Part shown: in pieces, positions 53,814 through 62,006 of the stretch | How positions within the stretch are numbered: position 1 is the first letter of the stretch | Layout of the letters: every line of letters begins with the position of its first letter | Source: Candidatus Pseudothioglobus singularis PS1 | GTDB taxonomy: Bacteria > Pseudomonadota > Gammaproteobacteria > PS1 > Pseudothioglobaceae | Reading direction: 5' to 3' | Assembly: GCF_001281385.1 (NCBI RefSeq) | Contig: NZ_CP006911.1 | Location: 930,001-994,000, forward strand | DNA: 64,000 bases | Notes under the pieces: generated by a model | The model's database searches: none | What the model was told of the DNA's origin: nothing | What the model saw: the letters and a program-made list of their open reading frames with translations, nothing else | Translations under genes and position numbers: made by a program

Positions 53814-55004
53814 TCAAATAGCATTCAAAGATTCGTAACAAGCCCCCATTGTATGGTAATCGGTTTTTCCAGCAGGACTTTTAAGGTCATCATACTTTTG
53901 ATTACTTGAATCTAATATCCGAAACCAGGCACCATACTTTTGATCAATCATATGATTCCAGCTATATGTCCAAATTCGATCATACCACTTCCAATAATAC
54001 TCATCATTCATTCGCTGGGCTAACAAAGCCGCAGCTGCAAGTGATTCAGCCTGAACCCAAAAATATTTATCTGAATCGCAAACATCACCATTCGGTGCAA
54101 AGCCATAAACTAAGCCGCCTGATTTTTCATCCCATCCCATTTCTACAGCATCGTCAAATAATTTTACAGCTCTGGGAATTAACCACTCTTCATCAATATA
54201 CCTTTCAAGGATAACTAACAACTTAGCCCATTCAGTTAGGTGCCCTACCTGAAAGCCCCAAGGACGAAATAAGTCATCGGGCCGATCCTTATTGTAAGTC
54301 CAATCAATTTGCCAATTTGAGTCATAATGCTCCCATATTAATTCATCAGCTAGACTGGCTTGTTTATTACAGATATTATTTGCAATAAGATGTGCACGGT
54401 CCAAGTACTTTTGCTCATTGGTTGCCTCAAATGCCGAAATAAGAGCCTCACAAGAATGCATATTAGCGTTTTGCCCACGATATTTAGAAACGTTTGACCA
54501 GTCAGCAGATATTTCATCAGAATAAAGCTCATGTTCCTTTGACCAAAAATGTTTCTCCATCAACTCAAAGGTTTCATCAATATAATCTTTAGATTTTTCA
54601 ATACCCGCTTTGTATGCAGTCGAATAGGCTAATAAAACAAATGCTAGACCATAACAGTAATTGGTTGAATCATCCGCCTCATTCCCTTTCATAGTCCATG
54701 CGTAGCCACCTGTTTCTTTATTCAGATGCGAATTTCTTAGATACTCTATTCCATGGAGTGCAGCATCAAGATAATCATTATTATCAAAGTGAATGGCTGC
54801 CATTGAGTAATTAAATATAAAACGTGTACTACTTACTAGGTGCCTTGTTTCAAAATCATAAATACTGCCATCATCTCGAAAATGTTGAAAAAAGCCGCCA
54901 TCATTGTTATCTATGCAGTGCGGATGATAAAAAGCCATAATAGATTTAACATGCTCAATTAAAAACCCTTTACTTTTAAATTTAGGAAGACTCGGATTTG
55001 ACAT
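53814..55004 (-). CDS. AGE-family sugar epimerase/isomerase
   Basis: A 396-aa (alpha/alpha)6-barrel enzyme of the N-acylglucosamine 2-epimerase family. Active-site features are ETRHLVSSTRF near residue 53, ANMHSCEALISAFEAT near 182, GHLTEWAKLL near 255, YFWVQAESLAAAALLAQ near 315 and KTDYHTMGACYESL near 384. Family members interconvert mannose, glucose, fructose or cellobiose, or their acylamino derivatives. The first base of its ATG overlaps the histidine kinase stop, so it belongs to the regulatory operon. Mannose or glucose isomerisation is the likely role. Confidence 0.87.
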   Translation of the reverse strand: MSNPSLPKFKSKGFLIEHVKSIMAFYHPHCIDNNDGGFFQHFRDDGSIYDFETRHLVSSTRFIFNYSMAAIHFDNNDYLDAALHGIEYLRNSHLNKETGGYAWTMKGNEADDSTNYCYGLAFVLLAYSTAYKAGIEKSKDYIDETFELMEKHFWSKEHELYSDEISADWSNVSKYRGQNANMHSCEALISAFEATNEQKYLDRAHLIANNICNKQASLADELIWEHYDSNWQIDWTYNKDRPDDLFRPWGFQVGHLTEWAKLLVILERYIDEEWLIPRAVKLFDDAVEMGWDEKSGGLVYGFAPNGDVCDSDKYFWVQAESLAAAALLAQRMNDEYYWKWYDRIWTYSWNHMIDQKYGAWFRILDSSNQKYDDLKSPAGKTDYHTMGACYESLNAI

Positions 55005-56503
55005 TAGACAGGAAAGTAAACCTCAACAATTAGTCCACCACCCTTTCTATCTTTTAGCTCAAGTTCGCCTCCATGAACATTAGCAATGTTTCGAGCAATA
55101 CCCATCCCGAGTCCTGAGTGATTATCACTCAATTTAGTCTCAAGACGATAATAAGGCTTGAAAACTTTTTCCTTATTAGTATCACTTAGCCCAGGCCCCT
55201 TATCTTTAATTTGAATAAAGATTCCTGTCTTCTTTTTTTGACCAGTTACCTCAACTCCTTGACCATAAGTAAGGGCATTATTTATAAGGTTTGAAAAAAG
55301 ACGTTCTAGCGCAACTGCGCGGCCCCTCATGTTAATTTTTCCATCAATATTTATTTTAATAGGCAGACCAAGAATCTCTTCTTTTTTTAAAATTGCCTCT
55401 AACATTTCAGTTAAATCGACATTTGAAGTATTTTCATGCTCAACTCCATCTGTCATTATTTGAAGACTACTTTTAACCATTGTTTCAAGGTAGTCTAAGT
55501 CACCAATCAAGTCTTCTTTTATAGAAGTATCATTAATTCCTTCAACTCTTAGTCTAGCTCTTGTTAGAGGAGTTTTAAGGTCATGAGATATAGCAGCAAA
55601 GGATCGCTCTCGATCAGCTACAAATTTTTGAATACGACGAGCCATTGAATTAAATGCACTAATTGTAGCAACCATTTCCTTTGATCCTGTTTCATCTAAT
55701 TGTCTTGGAAATCGTCCTTTACCTAGCAAGTCGGCTTGATGGGCTAGTGATTGAAGTGGTGAAACCAGCCAACGAACAAATAAGAACGTAATCAAAAGCA
55801 TTGTTAGTGAAACCAATGAGGAAGTAAAAATTCGCTCACCATTAATCCAGTCAAAACTGAGCAATAATTCGCCTTTTGGTATTATTGTTGCCAAATACAT
55901 CCATTCATTTTGATTTTCTAATCTAAACTGGATGACAGCAAGTGGATTATCTAAGTTAGTTTGTTGAAGGCCTAGAGCATTCCAAATTGGCACTAAGGGT
56001 GACATTATAAAGCTATTCGTTAGTCCTTCTTGTGGAGCATTAGGAGTCATAATTTTTGTGTCACTAAATTTTACGAATTGAATATTTAAATCATCTACTT
56101 GGCCTATTTGTGAGAATAAAGTTTTTTCTAGATTATTACTTACTAACGCTGTAAATTCATTATTTGCAATAGGTTTTGAATTTATATAGTCTTTATTAAA
56201 TGAAACAAAAAACTCAGCACCGAAGTCCAAGAATGTTCCACCATTTTGTCTAAGCTGACTAAGAGTCTCCTGTCTATATTGATTAGGGAGTTTTTCAAAG
56301 AAACCCACAGCTTGGGCAATGTTGTAACCTAGCTCTTGAGAAATTTCAGCCATTCTTTCTTTTTCAGAGGATTTTAGTTGTTCAACCCAAAGCCAAGTTC
56401 CCAAAAGTTGTGCTACAAGAATTCCGATGAACAACACTGAAGTCATTCGGGCAACAATAGTTTTAGGTATTAGTGCCGATAGAAAAAATAAATTATTTCT
56501 CAA
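55004..56503 (-). CDS. Sensor histidine kinase
   Basis: A 499-aa membrane kinase. Two membrane helices (about 16-38 and 230-250) enclose a periplasmic sensor domain of about 190 residues. A HAMP linker (residues about 250-295) leads to the H-box FAAISHDLKTPLTRA with the phospho-accepting His near 305. The ATPase domain has RLFSNLINNALTYG (N box) near 400 and DKGPGLSDTNKEKVFKPYYRL. Its start overlaps the response-regulator end by 4 bases. The position beside sugar genes resembles the glucose-sensing kinase of Pseudomonas (GtrS). Confidence 0.93.
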   Translation of the reverse strand: MRNNLFFLSALIPKTIVARMTSVLFIGILVAQLLGTWLWVEQLKSSEKERMAEISQELGYNIAQAVGFFEKLPNQYRQETLSQLRQNGGTFLDFGAEFFVSFNKDYINSKPIANNEFTALVSNNLEKTLFSQIGQVDDLNIQFVKFSDTKIMTPNAPQEGLTNSFIMSPLVPIWNALGLQQTNLDNPLAVIQFRLENQNEWMYLATIIPKGELLLSFDWINGERIFTSSLVSLTMLLITFLFVRWLVSPLQSLAHQADLLGKGRFPRQLDETGSKEMVATISAFNSMARRIQKFVADRERSFAAISHDLKTPLTRARLRVEGINDTSIKEDLIGDLDYLETMVKSSLQIMTDGVEHENTSNVDLTEMLEAILKKEEILGLPIKINIDGKINMRGRAVALERLFSNLINNALTYGQGVEVTGQKKKTGIFIQIKDKGPGLSDTNKEKVFKPYYRLETKLSDNHSGLGMGIARNIANVHGGELELKDRKGGGLIVEVYFPV

Positions 56504-57165
56504 TTCTTCATCAAGAGGACGTACCCCTTGCCTCTTACACTTTGGATAATTTCACCATCAAAATGACTACTCAGCTTATGACGCAGACGACTCACAATTG
56601 TATCAATAGAGCGATCCAATGGATCCACCCTTCTTCCATGAAGCAATTCACCAATTTCATCTCTACTAAGTACCTTTCCAATTTGTTTGTGAAAAACGCA
56701 AAGCAAGTCAAACTCTGTGCCTGTTAGCTCAAGTTCTTTTCCATCAATAAATGCACTTCTTGCGGCATAATTCATAACAATATTATTATCAACATCCTCC
56801 TCTTTTATCTCTGAACGTCTCAAGAGCGCCTTTATTCTTGCAAGTAGCTCTCTTGGATTGAATGGCTTACCCATATAATCATCAGAACCTAACTCTAAGC
56901 CCAAGATACGATCAAGATCATCACTGGCAGCTGTCAACATAATAATGGGTATATTTGAGTTTTGGCGAACCCTTTTACAAACTTCAAGGCCGTCTATTCC
57001 AGGAAGACCAATGTCTAAAATAATTAAACTATATTTACTTTCGCCTTCTTTTAAAAAGGATTCGCCATCAGTAAAGGCATCAACCTCAAAGCTATTTTTT
57101 GTTAGATATTGATCCAACAATTTAAGAATTTCTGGATCATCATCAATGATTGCGAGTTGCTTCAT
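56500..57165 (-). CDS. OmpR-family response regulator
   Basis: A 221-aa regulator. The receiver domain has the acidic pocket IIDDDPEIL and the phospho-acceptor Asp51 in LIILDIGLPGIDG, with Thr in IIMLTAASDD and Lys in DDYMGKPFNPREL. The winged-helix DNA-binding domain covers about residues 125-219 (RRVDPLDRSIDTIVSRLRHKL). It is the first gene of the RR-kinase-epimerase run. Its targets are unknown; the sugar operon is a good candidate. Confidence 0.94.
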   Translation of the reverse strand: MKQLAIIDDDPEILKLLDQYLTKNSFEVDAFTDGESFLKEGESKYSLIILDIGLPGIDGLEVCKRVRQNSNIPIIMLTAASDDLDRILGLELGSDDYMGKPFNPRELLARIKALLRRSEIKEEDVDNNIVMNYAARSAFIDGKELELTGTEFDLLCVFHKQIGKVLSRDEIGELLHGRRVDPLDRSIDTIVSRLRHKLSSHFDGEIIQSVRGKGYVLLMKN

Positions 57166-57231
57166 TCTTAAATATTATCCAGTAAAAAAAGATTTATTAT
57201 AGGCATAGAAAATATTTATGCAATTTTGAGA

Positions 57232-57263
57232 AAAAAAATGACCTCAACTGAGGTCATTTTTTT
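57232..57263. terminator. Strong bidirectional terminator
   Basis: AAAAAAATGACCTCA and TGAGGTCATTTTTTT are perfect inverse complements around a 2-base loop. A and T runs on both sides make it work in either direction. It ends the 94-aa gene (minus) and separates it from the response-regulator gene. Confidence 0.9.
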
Positions 57264-57280
57264 GTTTCATATAAAAAGCT

Positions 57281-57565
57281 TTACGCTAAGAAATATTCAT
57301 CTATTTGGGTCATAACTGTTGTGGATGAAACATCTGCACCTCCCGCCTCTCTAATTTCAACAATATCAGCCCGCTCACCAAATGTTTTTACAAATGACGG
57401 GTCCTTCGCTTCAGCCAATACAAAAACAGCCGTTTCATCAGGGTTTGCTCCTGCCCAAATCATCTTTGCACCTTGCTCATTCATTTGAGGCTCCAGGCCT
57501 TTTGCCATCTCTGACCAAGTTTTCCAGCCTTTAGAAATATTTATCGTTACCAACATACGTATCAT
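57281..57565 (-). CDS. Small soluble protein (94 aa), unknown function
   Basis: A 94-aa protein beginning MIRMLVTINISKGWKTWSEM, with a ferredoxin-like beta-alpha pattern (VTINIS ... AVFVLAEAKDPSFVKTFGERADIV). It may be a dimeric alpha-beta barrel relative, but I do not recognise the family with certainty. AAGGAGAAATC precedes the ATG, and TATACTACAAT upstream may be a -10 region. It is monocistronic, with its own strong terminator, which implies independent expression. Confidence 0.65.
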   Translation of the reverse strand: MIRMLVTINISKGWKTWSEMAKGLEPQMNEQGAKMIWAGANPDETAVFVLAEAKDPSFVKTFGERADIVEIREAGGADVSSTTVMTQIDEYFLA

Positions 57566-57639
57566 TTGATTTCTCCTTATTGCTTATTAAAATTACATTG
57601 TAGTATATTTTTTGATTTTTTTCAGTGTCATGCCGTGAC

Positions 57640-58920
57640 TTAAATTACCAATAATTCAGTCCAGCTTGTCGTGTATCTATTTGACTTGAAGTCAGCCCTT
57701 GGTAGCCATCTATTGTTACCTAGCTCACTGGCGTATTTAATTGATTCATTGAATCTTTTATTGACACTTCTTATCGTATTCGATTTTTGGCGTGCCATGG
57801 TCTGAATCTGACTATTTTGAGTTATTGAAAATAGATCTTGCTGCTGATAATTTTTAGTGAGGTTTCCTAGCACTAAACCGCCCTTATAAAAGGAATGTCC
57901 AGGTTTATAAATCAGTCTTAGTATTTGGGCTACTAAAGGAATAATTTGAGACTGGTCTTGAATAGCTGTTGTCATTCCTACTGTTTTTGATAGGTGAAAA
58001 CAAGGCTTATCTTTCTTATGAGGATTGGTATAGATGAAAACCGTAATAGTTGTCGTTGCTAACTGATGATTATTGAGCTTATTCACGGCCTTTCTGGTCA
58101 GGTTAGTCAAGGCTTGGTTTAGCTCATCAAAATCCTTCAAATCACAGCCAAAGGAGCGTGAAGAGACAATCTGTTGTCTGGCTGGAGGAATAGCCTCAAT
58201 AGGAATACACGAGCTACCATAAAGCTCCTTATAAATCTTTTTCCCATTGACTCCCAAAAGAGTTTCAATTACACCAACGTCAGATTGATAAAAGTCATGG
58301 CTAGTATGAATACCAATACGATTTAATTTTTTAGCACTTTGCCTGCCTATACCCCATAAATCTCCAACCTCAACTGACTTCAACAGCTTGCAATATCTTT
58401 CATAGGATAAATCATCGATATCAAAAACACCATCAAATCGTGGGTACTTCTTAGCAATACGATTAGCAAGCTTTGCCAAAACTTTAGTACTCCCAACACC
58501 AACACATACCGGGATTCCCGTCCAGCTCTTAACGCGCCTTCTTAGAGAGTGCATGTGATCCATCAAGTTAAGTGGAAGCCTCATGAGATCTATAAAGCTT
58601 TCATCGATAGAGTAAACCTCTTGAACAGGTGAGTACTCTCCAATAACCTTCATCACTCTGGAGGACATGTCTCCATATAAAGGATAGTTTGAAGACTTCA
58701 CCACTACGCCGTTTTGAGTAATTAAGTTTTTGAGTTTGAAGTAAGGCACCCCCATTTTGATACCTAATGCTTTTGCCTCATTAGAGCGTGCAATGATGCA
58801 GCCATCATTATTAGAGAGAACAACAATAGGCCTACCCTCTAACTTGGGTTCAAAGACTCTTTCACAGGAAGCATAAAAGTTATTACAATCAACCAGTGCA
58901 AACTTGGTTCGATTATTCAT
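57640..58920 (-). CDS. umuC: DNA polymerase V catalytic subunit
   Basis: A 426-aa Y-family polymerase that copies damaged DNA. The start [20 protein letters not shown] holds the first catalytic Asp and the steric-gate region. The second acidic pair is SIDESFIDL near residue 103. The helix-hairpin-helix part follows ([19 protein letters not shown] near 182), and the little-finger domain is complete. It overlaps umuD by 8 bases, so the two are coupled. The length matches E. coli UmuC (422 aa). Confidence 0.95.
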   Translation of the reverse strand: MNNRTKFALVDCNNFYASCERVFEPKLEGRPIVVLSNNDGCIIARSNEAKALGIKMGVPYFKLKNLITQNGVVVKSSNYPLYGDMSSRVMKVIGEYSPVQEVYSIDESFIDLMRLPLNLMDHMHSLRRRVKSWTGIPVCVGVGSTKVLAKLANRIAKKYPRFDGVFDIDDLSYERYCKLLKSVEVGDLWGIGRQSAKKLNRIGIHTSHDFYQSDVGVIETLLGVNGKKIYKELYGSSCIPIEAIPPARQQIVSSRSFGCDLKDFDELNQALTNLTRKAVNKLNNHQLATTTITVFIYTNPHKKDKPCFHLSKTVGMTTAIQDQSQIIPLVAQILRLIYKPGHSFYKGGLVLGNLTKNYQQQDLFSITQNSQIQTMARQKSNTIRSVNKRFNESIKYASELGNNRWLPRADFKSNRYTTSWTELLVI

Positions 58921-59494
58921 ATTGGTGTATTACAGATGTCACAACACCCCATATAATGAGTTCGTCGTCACCACTAATTTTAATATCTTCAAAGTCAGGA
59001 TTTTCAGCCTTAAGGGTTATGTTTCCCTTGTATTTATGTAGACGCTTCACAGTAAATTCACCGTCAACAACTGCGATTACTATTTTTCCACTTTTGGCCC
59101 CTAAAGATTTATCAACTATGAGGATATCGCCCTGCTGAATGCCGGCTCCTATCATCGAATCACCCTGAGCTTTAACAAAAAATGTAGCCTCTTTATGGTG
59201 AATAAGATGTGTATTTAGGTCGAGAGCATCTTCCAAGTGATCATCTGCTGGAGAGGGAAAACCTGCCTGAACGCGAGAAGTAAAAATTGGAATTGATAGC
59301 TCAGTAGGATTGTCCATAACTCCAAGAACTTCGACATCTGATTTAATTTGAGATTTGTATATTTCAATAACAGGATTAATAGAATCTACAAGACTAACAG
59401 GCACTCTAATGACTTTCGTTTCTTCTTTGAAACTACCTGAATTTTTTTTACGACCAGCGCCCTTTCGAGAGCCTCCATGAGTACTTTTATTCAT
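58913..59494 (-). CDS. umuD: UmuD with N-terminal DNA-binding-like extension
   Basis: A 193-aa S24-family autoprotease subunit of polymerase V. The cleavage site is Ala77-Gly78 ([10 protein letters not shown]), catalytic Ser113 is in QGDSMIGAG and Lys150 in EFTVKRLH; the spacings of 36 and 37 residues equal those of E. coli UmuD. The protein has 53 extra N-terminal residues: a basic [11 protein letters not shown] segment and [20 protein letters not shown], which looks like a ribbon-helix-helix half. UmuDAb of Acinetobacter also has an N-terminal extension and acts as a repressor. Cleavage would remove the extension. A perfect inverted repeat overlaps the promoter start. Confidence 0.9.
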   Translation of the reverse strand: MNKSTHGGSRKGAGRKKNSGSFKEETKVIRVPVSLVDSINPVIEIYKSQIKSDVEVLGVMDNPTELSIPIFTSRVQAGFPSPADDHLEDALDLNTHLIHHKEATFFVKAQGDSMIGAGIQQGDILIVDKSLGAKSGKIVIAVVDGEFTVKRLHKYKGNITLKAENPDFEDIKISGDDELIIWGVVTSVIHQYE

Positions 59495-59495
59495 T

Positions 59496-59557
59496 CAACT
59501 TGATTTATGTAACAATATTCAAGTTGGGATTATAAATTAACCTATATCGAAGGTCAA
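59496..59557 (-). promoter_or_regulatory. umuDC promoter with inverted-repeat operator candidate
   Basis: On the minus strand TTGACC (59557-59552) and TATAAT (59534-59529) are 17 bases apart, a near-ideal sigma-70 promoter. CAACTTGA and TCAAGTTG (59496-59503 and 59519-59526) form an exact inverted repeat with 15 bases between, covering the expected transcription start and the leader up to the umuD ATG. No E. coli-type LexA box (CTGT-N8-ACAG) is present. The repeat could bind UmuD itself or an unknown repressor, or fold in mRNA. Confidence 0.7.
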
Positions 59558-59576
59558 TAGTTGATTTAAGATAAAA

Positions 59577-60941
59577 CTATGCGTCAGATAATTGACGTAA
59601 TTTTTTTGCTGCAGTGCTATGGCGATTGATCAATTCAGATTCATCTTTTCCAACAATACCACCATCAACAACTTTCCATTTTCCGGCTACCATAACCCTA
59701 TCAGCTTTTTGTGCTCCGCACAGTAGTAAAGCAGCCAAAGAGTCATGGCTACCAGAGAATCTGAGCTCATCGAGCTTAAATAAGGCTAGGTCTGCCTGCT
59801 TTCCAACCGCAATTTCACCAATATCTGACCTTCCTAGAAGTGCAGCTGAACCTTTGGTAGCCCAGTTATAAGTCTTTTGATGTGTAATCTTTGAGGCGCC
59901 ATAACGCAAGCGTTGCAAATACATTGCCTGCCTCAACTCAGCAATCATATTAGAGCCATCATTGGAGGCTGAACCATCAACACCAAGGCCAATAATAGAT
60001 CCTGCATTTTCAAGCTCAAGACTATGACAAATACCAGAAGCTAGCATCATATTTGAAGTTGGACAGTGACAAATACCAACATTATTCTCACCTAACTTTT
60101 TAACCTCTTCTTGATTAAAGTGTATGCCATGAGCAAGCCAAGTTCGCCCAGACAACCAGCCGACACTCTCAAGATAGTCAACAGTCCGAAAACCAAATTT
60201 TTCTAAACAAAAATTTTCTTCATCTATCGTTTCTGCTAAATGAGTATGAAGACGAACATTCTGCTGCTCAGCAAGCTCAGCAGTCTCAATCATTAAATCA
60301 GTGCTTACTGAGAAGGGAGAGCATGGAGCAAGCGCAATTTGAGTCATTGATCCCTCGTTTGCATCATGGTAAGATTTGATGAGTCGCTCACTGTCAGATA
60401 GTATCTGTTCTTTAGTCTGAACGACAGATTGCGGCGGTAGACCGCCATCTTTTTCTCCAAGACTCATCGAGCCTCTAGTCAGAACGACGCGCATTCCTAG
60501 CTTTTGAGCTTCTTCTACTTGAATATCTATAGCATTTTCAAGCTGATCTGGAAAAAGGTAATGATGATCACTTGCAGTAGTGCATCCAGACAAAAGCAAT
60601 TCAGACAGTGCTAACTCAGTTGAAACAGATAGCATTTCAGGCTGAATGTTTGCCCAAACCTTATATAGGCTCTTGAGCCATGGAAAAAGCTCCTTATTCA
60701 AAGCCTCAGGATAAGCTCTTGTTAGAGTTTGGTAGAAGTGATGATGAGTATTGATCAATCCAGGCAATAAGACGCTTGTACTTGCATCATAAGTTTCATC
60801 AATAGTCGCCTTGGGGGTCTGACCCATTTGTACTAATTCGATAATTTTTTGGCCTTGAACAACAACTCCACCTTCACAGTTCTCAGCAAAGACGTCTAAA
60901 GGATTTTTAATCCAAATAATAGGTTGATCACTCTTGACCAT
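59577..60941 (-). CDS. Amidohydrolase, 8-oxoguanine deaminase type
   Basis: A 454-aa metal-dependent deaminase of the TrzN/AtzB-like amidohydrolase group. Metal ligands: LINTHHHFYQT near residue 63, RLHTHLAETIDE near 235 and LAHGIHF near 269; the catalytic Asp is in LGVDGSASNDGSNM near 320. The GCTTASDHHYLFPD segment near 120 is typical of 8-oxoguanine deaminase. The enzyme removes the amino group of oxidised guanine; other members act on triazines or other purines, so specificity is tentative. It follows the transporter ATPase gene on the same strand after 45 bases. Confidence 0.85.
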   Translation of the reverse strand: MVKSDQPIIWIKNPLDVFAENCEGGVVVQGQKIIELVQMGQTPKATIDETYDASTSVLLPGLINTHHHFYQTLTRAYPEALNKELFPWLKSLYKVWANIQPEMLSVSTELALSELLLSGCTTASDHHYLFPDQLENAIDIQVEEAQKLGMRVVLTRGSMSLGEKDGGLPPQSVVQTKEQILSDSERLIKSYHDANEGSMTQIALAPCSPFSVSTDLMIETAELAEQQNVRLHTHLAETIDEENFCLEKFGFRTVDYLESVGWLSGRTWLAHGIHFNQEEVKKLGENNVGICHCPTSNMMLASGICHSLELENAGSIIGLGVDGSASNDGSNMIAELRQAMYLQRLRYGASKITHQKTYNWATKGSAALLGRSDIGEIAVGKQADLALFKLDELRFSGSHDSLAALLLCGAQKADRVMVAGKWKVVDGGIVGKDESELINRHSTAAKKLRQLSDA

Positions 60942-60986
60942 ATAATTTATTGAAAACTAAATAAAGCGATAATACACAATCAAGAA

Positions 60987-62003
60987 CTAAAGAGAAGCAC
61001 CTTTTTCATTGAACCAGTGGGTGTCGCTTTGGCTGAATCCGACTTTGACAGACTCACCACCCTTAATCGTGGTTTGACTGTTTAATTTTATTGAGATTTC
61101 TTGCTTGTCAATCGTTTCACCATAAAGGTAACTATCAGACCCTAACTGTTCAACAGTCTTAACCTGAAGAGAAAGAGTATTTTCATCTTGAATTCTCAGA
61201 TGCTCAGGCCTAATACCAAAAGTAGTAGCACCCTTTGGTGAAAGCTTTTTAATCTCTTCAGGCAGAGATGAGCAATCTAGAAAATTCATTTTTGGCGAGC
61301 CAATAAAGCCTGCTACAAATAGATTGGCTGGTTTATTATATAAATCTAAAGGGGAGCCAGTCTGTTCAATAATGCCATCATGCATGACCACAATTTTATC
61401 CGCCATTGTCATCGCTTCAACTTGGTCATGAGTCACATAAATCATTGTATTGCCGAGTCTTGCATGAAGCGCTTTGAGTTCAACGCGTGTGGCAACACGA
61501 AGCTCAGCATCAAGGTTAGATAATGGCTCATCGAAAAGATAAATCGATGGTTCTCTGACAATAGCTCTTCCAATTGCAACACGTTGTCTTTGACCTCCAG
61601 AAAGTTGCCCTGGTCTTCTTTTAAGGTAATCTTCCATTCTTAGCTGGTTGGCCGCTTTGTTGATCCTTTGCTCAATGTCATCTTTATCTAGCTTAAGATT
61701 TTCAAGTCCAAATGCAAGGTTTTGACGAACCGTCATATGAGGGTAAAGTGCGTATGACTGAAAAACCATAGCAAGCCCTCTTTTTGCTGCAGAGACATCG
61801 TTGACCCTTTCATCATTAATGAGGATTGACCCCTCAGTAATTGCCTCTAGACCAGCAATCATTCTTAAGAGTGTTGACTTACCGCAACCAGAGGGTCCCA
61901 CAAGGACACAAAACTCACCATCTAAAACCTCCAGATCAAGCCCATGAATAACCTCTGTCTTTCCGTAAGATTTTTTAATGTCACGTAATTTAAGATTTGC
62001 CAT
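60987..62003 (-). CDS. Sugar ABC transporter ATP-binding subunit (MalK/UgpC family), second system
   Basis: A 338-aa ATPase. Walker A is GPSGCGKSTLLRM near residue 37, signature LSGGQRQRVAIGRA near 133 and Walker B IYLFDEPLSNLDAE near 156. A MOP-like regulatory domain follows (FGIRPEHLRI near 270). It begins 3 bases after the MalG-type permease gene, so it is part of the same operon. It is distinct in sequence from the ATPase at 47719-48834. Confidence 0.92.
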   Translation of the reverse strand: MANLKLRDIKKSYGKTEVIHGLDLEVLDGEFCVLVGPSGCGKSTLLRMIAGLEAITEGSILINDERVNDVSAAKRGLAMVFQSYALYPHMTVRQNLAFGLENLKLDKDDIEQRINKAANQLRMEDYLKRRPGQLSGGQRQRVAIGRAIVREPSIYLFDEPLSNLDAELRVATRVELKALHARLGNTMIYVTHDQVEAMTMADKIVVMHDGIIEQTGSPLDLYNKPANLFVAGFIGSPKMNFLDCSSLPEEIKKLSPKGATTFGIRPEHLRIQDENTLSLQVKTVEQLGSDSYLYGETIDKQEISIKLNSQTTIKGGESVKVGFSQSDTHWFNEKGASL

Positions 62004-62006
62004 AAT

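Noticed and set aside
59495-59576. E. coli-type LexA box (CTGT-N8-ACAG) in the umuDC promoter.
   Set aside because: No such sequence is present in the gap; only the CAACTTGA/TCAAGTTG inverted repeat is found.
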